This document shows positions 44,532-54,058 of a DNA stretch of 64,000 nucleotides, one piece after another. The notes under the pieces are model-generated. The model was not told where the DNA came from. It ran no database searches and saw nothing but the letters and a program-made list of their open reading frames with translations. This DNA comes from Novosphingobium lindaniclasticum LE124 (GTDB taxonomy: Bacteria > Pseudomonadota > Alphaproteobacteria > Sphingomonadales > Sphingomonadaceae), in contig NZ_ATHL01000019.1 in the NCBI RefSeq assembly GCF_000445125.1, positions 1-64,000 on the forward strand, read 5' to 3'. The position numbers and the translations under genes were made by a program. Numbering within the stretch: the stretch's first letter is position 1; each line of letters begins with the position of its first letter.

Positions 44532-45544
44532 CGATGCGCCTCCAGGTAGGCGTCCAGGCGGTCGAGATGCTCAGCCACGATCTCGTCCGGCAGGAAAGAG
44601 CCGGTGAAGCTGTTGCGCGCGAGTGTGGCCAGCGCATCCCGGTCAAGCCGGCGCGCCATGGCGATTGCCCGGTAGTTGTCCGCGACATAGCCGCCGAAAT
44701 AAGCCGGATCGTCCGAATTCACGGTGGCCTTGAGGCCATGGGCCAGCATGGCGTCGATGGGGTGGTCGGCCAGGTCGTCCACCACGCAGAGCTTGTGATT
44801 GGACAGCGGGCAGACCGTCAGCGTCATTCCCTCGCGCACCAGCCGTTCGATCAGGGCGGGATCTTCGAGTGCGCGGTTGCCGTGGTCGATGCGGTGGACG
44901 CCGAGCAGATCGAGCGCCTGATGGACATATTCCGGCGGGCCTTCCTCACCTGCATGGGCGGTGATGCGCAAGCCCTTGTCGCGCGCGGCGGCGAAGACGC
45001 GGGCGAACTTCTCCGGCGGATGTCCCACTTCGGAAGAGTCCAGACCCACCGCCTCGATCCGGTCGAGCCAGGGTTCTGCCTCGGCCAGGGTGGCGAAGGC
45101 GGCTTCTTCGGAAAGGTGGCGCAGGAACGAGAGGATCAGGCTGCTGGAGATGCCGTGCTCGGCGCGGGCGGCTTCCATCGCGCAGAGCAGGCCCTCGATC
45201 ACTTCCGAGAACGGCACACCGCGATCGGTGTGGGTCTGGGGATCGAACATGAGTTCCGCGTGGACCACTCCATCGGCAGCCGCGCGCGCGAAATAGGCGG
45301 AGGCGAGATCGTGGAAGTCCTGCCGGGTCAGCAGCACGTTGGCGCCGGCGTAGTAGATGTCGAGGAAGTCCTGGAGGTTCGAGAAGTCGTAGGCCGCGCG
45401 CACCTCTTCCACGCTGGCGAAGGGGATCGACACGCCGTTGCGCTCGGCAAGCGCGAACATGAGTTCCGGTTCGAGGCTGCCTTCGATGTGGAGGTGGAGT
45501 TCGGCCTTGGGCAGGCCGGTGATGAAGGCGTCGAGGTCGGTCAT
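44528..45544 (-). CDS. Adenine deaminase (Add/Aah1 type)
   Basis: The 338-residue product belongs to the adenosine/adenine deaminase superfamily. The metal His pair is in AELHLHIEGSLEP (residues 17 and 19), a further His in TAHAGEEGPPEY (near 198), the catalytic Asp region is NSDDPAYFGG (near 279), and RIDHGNR lies between. The HLHIEGSLEP pattern and SFLRHLSEEAAF segment match the bacterial adenine deaminase group (Aah1-like) rather than E. coli adenosine deaminase, so adenine to hypoxanthine is the more likely reaction. I placed the start at MTDLDAF (45544). It is followed at once by the DUF4269 gene. Confidence 0.82.
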   Translation of the reverse strand: MTDLDAFITGLPKAELHLHIEGSLEPELMFALAERNGVSIPFASVEEVRAAYDFSNLQDFLDIYYAGANVLLTRQDFHDLASAYFARAAADGVVHAELMFDPQTHTDRGVPFSEVIEGLLCAMEAARAEHGISSSLILSFLRHLSEEAAFATLAEAEPWLDRIEAVGLDSSEVGHPPEKFARVFAAARDKGLRITAHAGEEGPPEYVHQALDLLGVHRIDHGNRALEDPALIERLVREGMTLTVCPLSNHKLCVVDDLADHPIDAMLAHGLKATVNSDDPAYFGGYVADNYRAIAMARRLDRDALATLARNSFTGSFLPDEIVAEHLDRLDAYLEAHR

Positions 45545-45641
45545 GTCTCCCAAAGTGCAATGCGGCGGCGCTTCGTGCAAGGTTCCGATCGGGGTGCCGG
45601 GCTGCGAAGTTTTTCATCGCTCATCGCGTTCGTCTCTTTCG

Positions 45642-45758
45642 GCGTCCCGGACTTGATCCAGGACCGCTGGCCATGACCAGCCTACATCTCGGCAGGGTGC
45701 GCCACTGCACCGACTCGCCTAAAGAACGCCAGCGGTTCCGGATCAAGTGCGGGACGAC
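45642..45758 (+). repeat. MITE-like palindromic element, copy B
   Basis: Two arms of about 30 bp (45642-45671 and 45728-45758, imperfect inverted repeats ending GCGTCCCGGAC and GTGCGGGACGAC) flank a 56-bp middle. The middle matches, in reverse complement, the 56-bp middle of copy D at 52.1 kb. Such a small element with long inverted ends resembles a non-autonomous mobile element; no target duplication was identified. Confidence 0.8.
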
Positions 45759-45987
45759 GGCAGGTGCTCCCCCAGGAATGCCGAGATCGCGCGGACCTGG
45801 GCGAAGGACACCCTGCCGTCCGGGTTTTCCCGGCAAGTGCGACGCGCGAAGGCCAACCAGTCGACATCTCCGAAGTTTGGGCCCGCCACCGCGTTGATCG
45901 CCCGGCACCGCTCGGCCCCAAGAAGTCATCGCCAGAAGGAGCCCGATGGCTTCTGGCCATGAGCGGCGGGTTGATCGACACGATGGG

Positions 45988-46006
45988 TCCTGAAACACGT
46001 TCAGGA
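45988..46006. repeat. Short palindrome TCCTGAA-N5-TTCAGGA
   Basis: A 7-bp perfect inverted repeat with a 5-base centre, of the CTGAAAC-type palindromes often dispersed in sphingomonad intergenic DNA (from memory). Only one copy was noticed in the window. Confidence 0.5.
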
Positions 46007-46175
46007 TGACGAGCATCTGGGGTGACTGGCGAGGCTCGCCGCCGGGATCCGACATTAACGCCCGCCCCTTAACAGTCCCCATGCGGGACACTGCGCGGAC
46101 GGCACTGGCCATCGCGGCGACCATGCGCAATGCTGACAGGGTGAAAGCCGCCGAACCGACAGGACACCTCTTCCC

Positions 46176-46805
46176 GTGAATGCCCGCCTCCTGCTCGCCT
46201 CTGGCGTTCTTGCGATTGCCGTGATCGTCGGTGTCTTCGCGCTGTCCTCGTCGAAACCGACCGTCCACCGCGCGGCCACCACCACCCCGGCCAAGACGCC
46301 TGTTCCCGCAGCAAAGCCGAAGGCCCCGCCGAAGGACGAACCTTTCGTCATCAAGCGCATCCTGCCGATCGAGGGCGCCATCAAATATGGCGAATGGCAC
46401 TGGGACGATGCGCAAGTCCCTCCCGGTCCGATCGTCGTGACGGTGGACCTCGACGCGCGTGTGCTCTCGGTGTTCCGGGGCGGCTACGAGATCGGCGCCA
46501 GCGCCGTCCTGCTCGGCACCGAGGACAAGCCCACCCCGCTCGGCGTCTTCCCGATCACGCAGAAGGACAAGGACCACGTCTCCAACATCTACACCGGCGC
46601 GCCGATGCCCTACATGCAGCGGTTGACCAACGACGGCATCACCCTCCACGGCTCTGACGTGGCGTTGGGCTATGCCAGCCACGGCTGCGTGGGCATGCCG
46701 GTGGACTTCGCGGCCAAGGTGTTCGCCGCGACGAAAGTCGGCGACAAGGTCTACATCACGCGCGGCAAGCAGGTGGGCCTGGGGGACGATCTGGCGGGCG
46801 GGTAG
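46176..46805 (+). CDS. L,D-transpeptidase, YkuD family
   Basis: The 209-residue product has an N-terminal membrane anchor or signal (about 4-24, LLLASGVLAIAVIVGVFAL), a Pro/Ala/Lys-rich linker (25-55) and a YkuD catalytic domain (about 82-195). The active-site pattern is complete: ITLHGSD (His near 150) and YASHGCVGMP (Ser/His/Gly/Cys near 163-172). It acts in the periplasm on diaminopimelate of peptidoglycan stems, making 3-3 cross-links or attaching proteins. The start is a GTG with AGGA about 11 bases upstream. A solo REP-like hairpin follows the stop. Confidence 0.92.
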   Translation: MNARLLLASGVLAIAVIVGVFALSSSKPTVHRAATTTPAKTPVPAAKPKAPPKDEPFVIKRILPIEGAIKYGEWHWDDAQVPPGPIVVTVDLDARVLSVFRGGYEIGASAVLLGTEDKPTPLGVFPITQKDKDHVSNIYTGAPMPYMQRLTNDGITLHGSDVALGYASHGCVGMPVDFAAKVFAATKVGDKVYITRGKQVGLGDDLAGG

Positions 46806-46813
46806 AGCGCCCC

Positions 46814-46840
46814 GTCGTCCCGGATCAAGGCCGGGACGAC
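46814..46840 (+). repeat. Solo REP-like hairpin, copy C (possible terminator)
   Basis: Perfect 10-bp inverted repeat GTCGTCCCGG/CCGGGACGAC with a 7-base loop, 9 bp after the L,D-transpeptidase stop. It shares ends with copies A, B and D. No T tract follows, so a role as terminator is uncertain. Confidence 0.75.
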
Positions 46841-46902
46841 GATCTTCCTATCCTCGCTCATGCTTGCCCTCGCTTCCACAATGCCCGAATGACGCCGCCA
46901 TC

Positions 46903-47322
46903 ATGACCGAGACCAGCCTCTACGACCGCATCGGCGGCGCGCCGACCATCGACGCCCTCGTCGACAGCTTCTACGCCCGCATGGACCAGTTGGCCGAAGC
47001 GCGCACCATCCGCGCCATGCACCCGCAGGATCTCGCCCCGCTGGGACAGGTGCTCAAGGACTACCTCTCCGAGTGGCTCGGCGGACCGGCCTTGTTCTCG
47101 CCGGTGCGCGGCCATCCCCGGATGCGCCAGCGTCATATGCGCGTGGCGATCGACTCCGCCGCACGCGACGCCTGGCTGCTCTGCATGCGGGGCGCGCTGG
47201 CCGAAACCGTGGCCGACGAAGCGGCGCGCCAGGCCATCGACGAGGCCATGGCCCGTCTGGCCGACTGGATGCGCAACGTGCCGGACGAGCAGCCCGCTGA
47301 AAACACGATTAGTCAGAACTAA
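46903..47322 (+). CDS. Group II truncated haemoglobin
   Basis: The 139-residue product is a 2-on-2 globin. It begins LYDRIGGAPTIDALVDSFYARM (Gly-Gly and Phe/Tyr of the A-B-C region), has the E-helix region near 55-65, and the proximal His in RQRHMRVAIDS (near 83). WLLCMRGAL (near 93-101) matches the conserved Trp of groups II/III. Family members bind O2 or NO; detoxification or oxygen delivery is likely. The start ATG at 46903 was chosen because the globin fold begins at once; the frame is open further upstream. Confidence 0.88.
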   Translation: MTETSLYDRIGGAPTIDALVDSFYARMDQLAEARTIRAMHPQDLAPLGQVLKDYLSEWLGGPALFSPVRGHPRMRQRHMRVAIDSAARDAWLLCMRGALAETVADEAARQAIDEAMARLADWMRNVPDEQPAENTISQN

Positions 47323-47411
47323 TATCCGGTCAGGGCAATCGCCTTCGCCTTTCCTGCGGTCTCGGGCCTAGAATGACGGCCTGAAGTTCCGATAATGCAG
47401 GAGAGCACGTG

Positions 47412-48954
<1,543 letters not shown>

Positions 48955-48968
48955 GCTTAAGGGAAAAT

Positions 48969-49147
48969 GCAGGGGCCATCGCCCCTGCACCCCATTACTG
49001 TCGAGGTCACGCCCCGACTATCCGTCCCGCGCTCATGGCTGCGTCGGGAGACTTATTGGCTGCGCCGCAAGGAGCGCACTACAGATAGGTAGCGCGCTAC
49101 GGTGACATTCCGAGGATCCGGGGGATCATCCCCCGGGTCTTCCCTTC
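48969..49147 (-). repeat. Dispersed 3'-UTR-type repeat element, copy 4 (best preserved)
   Basis: Starts 11 bp past the fghA stop (minus strand) with the CCGGGGG/CCCCCGG hairpin (49118-49136). The complete core includes TGCGCC-GCAA-GGAGCGCA (plus-strand reading), and it ends in the perfect GCAGGGGC/GCCCCTGC hairpin (48969-48988) followed by CATTTTCCC. It occupies the entire gap between convergent ligI and fghA. Confidence 0.88.
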
Positions 49148-49989
49148 TTACTTCAACCTCTCAGCGTGCCAGCCAATATGCTCGGCCATGAAACTGGAGA
49201 TGAAGTAGTACGAGTGATCGTACCCCTCCTGCATCCGGATCGTCGCGGGCTGCCCAGCCTTGGCGCAGGCCTCCTCCAGTAGATGCGTCTTGAGCTGGCC
49301 TTCGAGGAAACCGTCCGCCGTGCCCTGATCCACCAGCAGGTCCGGCAGACGCGCGCCGTCCTCGATCAGGGCGCAGGCGTCGTACTCGCGCCATGCCGCC
49401 CTGTCCGCACCGATATAGCCCGTCAGCGCCTTCTCGCCCCAAGGGCAGTTCAATGGCGAGACGATCGGCGCGAAGGCGCTGACCGAGCGGAACCGCGAGG
49501 GATCGCGCAAGGCCATCGTCAGCGCGCCGTGGCCTCCCATCGAGTGGCCGGTGATCCCCTGCCGCGCCATGTCGGCGGGGAAGTGCTCGGCGATCACGGC
49601 GGGCAGTTCGATCTCCAGATAGGAGCGCATCCGGAAGTTCGCCTTCCACGGTGCCTCGGTGGCATCGACGTAGAAGCCCGCGCCCTTGCCGAAGTCGTAG
49701 GCTTCGTCATCCGGCACCTCATCGCCGCGTGGGGAGGTGTCCGGCGCGACGAGGATGACGCCATGCTCGGCGCAGGCGCGGCGGAATTCGCCCTTTTCGG
49801 TGACGTTGGCATGGGTGCAGGTGAGGCCCGAGAGGAACCACAGCACCGGCAGCTTCGCGCCCGGCGCCCGATCACCGGCAACGTCGGGCACGAAGACCGA
49901 GAAGGTCATCTCGGTACCCGTCTCGGCGGACGCGTGGGTATGGACACCCTGCACGCCCCCGAACGCCTTGTTGGTCGAAACGGTCTCCA

Positions 49990-49990
<1 letters not shown>
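49148..49990 (-). CDS. fghA: S-formylglutathione hydrolase
   Basis: The 280-residue product is an esterase D-type alpha/beta hydrolase. The nucleophile elbow is ITGHSMGGHGAL (near 147-156), WFLSGLTCTHANVTEKGEF (near 52-70) is the family N-terminal signature, and the catalytic His is in GYDHSYYFISSF (near 257). It hydrolyses S-formylglutathione to formate and glutathione after AdhC in formaldehyde detoxification. The start ATG overlaps the adhC stop as TGATG, so the genes are coupled; the long frame upstream is inside adhC. Confidence 0.95.
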
Positions 49991-51102
<1,112 letters not shown>

Positions 51103-51197
51103 GGGGTATGCTCCTGAAAGTCTGATCGCCTTTGTAGGACTGCGCCTTGCTGTGATAAAGCGGCCAGCGCGAAAAGGATTATCACCGTACGGGGACA

Positions 51198-52085
51198 ATG
51201 ATGCTGGGCCAGTGGGACGGGATCGAGGAGTTCGTGATCGTGGCGCGCCTGGGCAGCTTCACCCAGGCGGCCGAGGCCTACGGCGCCTCTGTCACGCATA
51301 TGAGCCGGGCGCTGGCGCGGCTGGAGGCACGCCTGCAAGTGCAGTTGCTCCACCGCACCACCCGCTCGTTGCGACTGACGGAAACGGGGCAGATCTTCCT
51401 CGACACCTGCCGCCGCCTGATCGAGGAACGCGACGAGGCCATTGCAGCGATCACTTCGCAGGGCGAGCCACGCGGGCACTTGCGCGTCACCTGCTCCTAC
51501 GCGCTGGGTGAGAAGTTCGTGGCGCCGCTGGTGCGCGAACTGTCGCAGGCCTATCCGGCGATCTCGGTGACGCTGGACCTCGACAATTCGCTCGTCGACC
51601 TGATCGCCGAAGGATACGATCTGGCGATCCGCACCGGGCATCTCGACGATTCCCGACTGGTGGCGACGCGGGTGGCCAGCCGCACGCTGGTCACCCTCGC
51701 CTCGCCCGCCTATCTCGACATGCGCGGACGGCCTGCCGACATGGCGGAGCTTTCGCGCCACGAATGCCTGGTCGGCTCGGCGGCGCAGTGGCATTTTCGG
51801 GGCGGCAAGACTTTCCGGCCGCAGGGACGCTGGCGCTGCAACAGCGGCAATGCGCTGTTGGAAGCAGCGCTATCCGACATGGGCATCTGCCAGTTGCCGG
51901 CGTTCTATCTGGGCGACCACGTTTCCGCCGGACGGCTTGAACCGGTATTGGCCGCGCTTGCACCGGAGGAGGAGCCGATCTGGGCGGTCTACCCGCAGCG
52001 GCGGCATCTCTCGCCCAAGGTCAGCGCGCTGGTAGAGCACTTGCGGGCACAGCTTCCGGCGAGGCTGGCAGAGGCGAGTGCTTAA
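51198..52085 (+). CDS. LysR-family transcriptional regulator
   Basis: The 295-residue product has the winged helix-turn-helix (about 8-66: [28 protein letters not shown]) and substrate-binding domain (about 92-290). Its divergent position next to adhC-fghA suggests it controls formaldehyde detoxification, which is inference. The start could be either of two adjacent ATG codons (51198 or 51201), with GGGGA just upstream. A MITE-like element follows its stop. Confidence 0.9.
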   Translation: MMLGQWDGIEEFVIVARLGSFTQAAEAYGASVTHMSRALARLEARLQVQLLHRTTRSLRLTETGQIFLDTCRRLIEERDEAIAAITSQGEPRGHLRVTCSYALGEKFVAPLVRELSQAYPAISVTLDLDNSLVDLIAEGYDLAIRTGHLDDSRLVATRVASRTLVTLASPAYLDMRGRPADMAELSRHECLVGSAAQWHFRGGKTFRPQGRWRCNSGNALLEAALSDMGICQLPAFYLGDHVSAGRLEPVLAALAPEEEPIWAVYPQRRHLSPKVSALVEHLRAQLPARLAEASA

Positions 52086-52094
52086 GCGCAATAC

Positions 52095-52212
52095 GTCGTC
52101 CAGGACTTGATCCGGGACCGCTGGCAATCCTTTGGGCGCCAGCTTGCAGACATGCGCCCCGCCGAGGTTTGGCGCGGCCAGGCCAGCGGTCCCGGATCAG
52201 GCCCGGGACGAC
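52095..52212 (-). repeat. MITE-like palindromic element, copy D
   Basis: Arms 52095-52125 and 52182-52212 are imperfect inverted repeats (GTCGTCCAGGAC end and CCGGGACGAC end) around a 56-bp middle. The middle aligns with the reverse complement of the middle of copy B (shared blocks such as CTCGGC, CTGCA and CGCC-AAAG), so the copies lie in opposite orientation. It fills the gap between convergent LysR and opgH. Confidence 0.8.
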
Positions 52213-52237
52213 GGTATATTCCAGGCCCTCTGCCGGA

Positions 52238-54058
52238 TTATCCGATCACCAGCGGCGGGGTGCCGCCTTCTTCTGCATCGTCGTTGGCATGCTCCACCGG
52301 ATCGTCGATCGTCGGCGCGGGCACGCGGAAGTAGCCGAGCCGCTCCGCCCGGTCGCCGATCTGCTGGCTCGACGTCAGGCTGATCAGCCAGGGCGAGGCG
52401 AGCAGACCCAGAGTCAGGGGCGAGAGCCACAGTGCCGTCACGGGATCGATAAACACGGTCGCCGCGAAAAGCAGGCCGAGCGCGATATGCTCCTTGAGGT
52501 CCGGCAGCACCTCGCGCACCGAAATGCGGCGCGCGTCGCGGTCCTGGGTGTTCCAATGGACGGGGATGCCCAGCGCCAGGCCGACCAGCGCCTTGACCTG
52601 CATGACCATCGTCACCGGCGCGAGCAGGATCGCCAGCGGCACTTCCAGCGCGACGGAGCGCAGGACGCCGCCGAACCCGCCGAAGCTGCGGCGGCGCTTG
52701 CCGTCGGCCAGAACCCAGATCGTGCCCATCGCCTTGGGGCCGAACAGCAGCAGCACGGTGAGCCAGAGCACGCTCGGCGGCGTCACCACGCCCAGCAACT
52801 GCCCCCCCTTGCTGGCCGCAGCCTGCGCGATCGAGGTCAGCAGCAGCAGCAGCCAGCCCGGCGAGGTCAGGTAGGCCGAGGCGCCGATCAGCAGGTGCAG
52901 GCGGCTTGCCCAGTGCAGGCCCGAGGCGTCGAGCAGGCGCAGATGCTGAAGATTGCCCTGCATCCAGCGCCGATCGCGAATCGCGTGATCGACGATGGTG
53001 GGCGGGAATTCCTCGTAGCTGCCGTCGATCATGACCATGTGCACGGCCCAGCCGCGACGGCGGAGCAGCGCGGATTCGAGCATGTCGTGGCTGAGGATGT
53101 GCCCCCCGAACGGCGGCTTGCCCGGAAGCTCCGGCAGCCCGCAGGCCTCCGCAAAGGCACGGGTCCGGACGATCGCGTTGTGGCCCCAGAAGTTGGATTC
53201 GGCGCCCGACCACCAGAGCAGGCCCGCCGAGGCGATCGGGCCATAGGCATCGCTGGCAAAGCGCATCCAGCGCTGGAACACCGTATGGGCATTGATGATC
53301 ATCGGCACCGTCTGGAGCAGGCCGATCGAAGGTCGCTCCTCCATGATCGCCGCCATGCCGACGATGGCATCCCCGCTCATCAGCGAATCCGCGTCGAGGA
53401 TCAGCATGTTCTCGTAAGCGCCGCCGAAGCGCTGGACCCATTCCGCGATATTGCCGGGCTTGCGCGCGATGTTCTTCTCGCGGCGGCGGTAATAGACGTT
53501 GATCGGGGCCTCGGCAGCGATCTCCCGCCAGGCCGCTTCCTCGCGCTTGCCGTGGAAGGCGTTCGAATCGCTGAGCACGAAGAAGTCGATCCACTCCGCC
53601 GCGCCCGAAGCCGCGATCGAGTTGGTCATCGCGCGCACGCGGCCGAACGTCGCTTCCACGCTCTCGTTGTAGACCGGCATCAGCACGGCGGTGCGGTGGC
53701 GCAGCGAGGAAGCGGGGCTGGGTATCGCGGTGAAGCCGGGATGCTTGCCGCTGATCAGCTGGAGGAAGCCGATCGTCGAGGTGACGAAGCCGAACGAGAT
53801 CCAGCAGAACAGCGGCACGAAGAACAGCAGCAGGATCACGTCGATCACGCCCAGGCCGTCACGCGACAGGGCGAAGCGCACTTCGCTCGACGCGGCGAGA
53901 CCGATGGTGGCGGTCAGGGCGATCAGCAGCAGGCGCTTGACCAGCATGCCGTGCGGGCTGGTGGCGACCGCGATCGTGCCCGGTGCGATGCCGTCCAGAT
54001 CCTGGATCGGCATTGCCAGCGGAGCTTCCGCCGGAAGCGGAGCTAGAGCACGGTTCAT
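52238..54058 (-). CDS. opgH: Glucans biosynthesis glucosyltransferase H
   Basis: The 606-residue product (MdoH) is an inner-membrane GT2 enzyme that makes the beta-1,2 backbone of osmoregulated periplasmic glucans. Two membrane segments (about 40-110) precede the catalytic domain: VLMPVYNES (near 125), the DSN and DADS Asp motifs (near 165 and 220), a further Asp in LSHDMLESALL, and RDRRWMQGNLQH (near 365), the QxxRW-like site. Five to six membrane segments follow. The N-terminal cytoplasmic part is shorter than in E. coli OpgH. It is coupled to opgG by an ATGA overlap. Confidence 0.95.
   Translation of the reverse strand: MNRALAPLPAEAPLAMPIQDLDGIAPGTIAVATSPHGMLVKRLLLIALTATIGLAASSEVRFALSRDGLGVIDVILLLFFVPLFCWISFGFVTSTIGFLQLISGKHPGFTAIPSPASSLRHRTAVLMPVYNESVEATFGRVRAMTNSIAASGAAEWIDFFVLSDSNAFHGKREEAAWREIAAEAPINVYYRRREKNIARKPGNIAEWVQRFGGAYENMLILDADSLMSGDAIVGMAAIMEERPSIGLLQTVPMIINAHTVFQRWMRFASDAYGPIASAGLLWWSGAESNFWGHNAIVRTRAFAEACGLPELPGKPPFGGHILSHDMLESALLRRRGWAVHMVMIDGSYEEFPPTIVDHAIRDRRWMQGNLQHLRLLDASGLHWASRLHLLIGASAYLTSPGWLLLLLTSIAQAAASKGGQLLGVVTPPSVLWLTVLLLFGPKAMGTIWVLADGKRRRSFGGFGGVLRSVALEVPLAILLAPVTMVMQVKALVGLALGIPVHWNTQDRDARRISVREVLPDLKEHIALGLLFAATVFIDPVTALWLSPLTLGLLASPWLISLTSSQQIGDRAERLGYFRVPAPTIDDPVEHANDDAEEGGTPPLVIG

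Larger units (their letters stand above)
45545..46175. other. Long intergenic region rich in palindromic repeats
   Basis: 631 bp separate the divergent adenine deaminase and L,D-transpeptidase genes. It contains the MITE-like element copy B (45642-45758), an inverted repeat GCCAGAAG/CTTCTGGC (45931-45957) and the palindrome TCCTGAA-ACACG-TTCAGGA (45988-46006). No frame looks like a protein. Promoters for both genes must lie here, but none could be chosen with confidence. Confidence 0.6.

Noticed and set aside
45673..45897. A 74-codon frame in the gap before the L,D-transpeptidase
   Set aside because: It runs through the MITE-like element and has no coding character.
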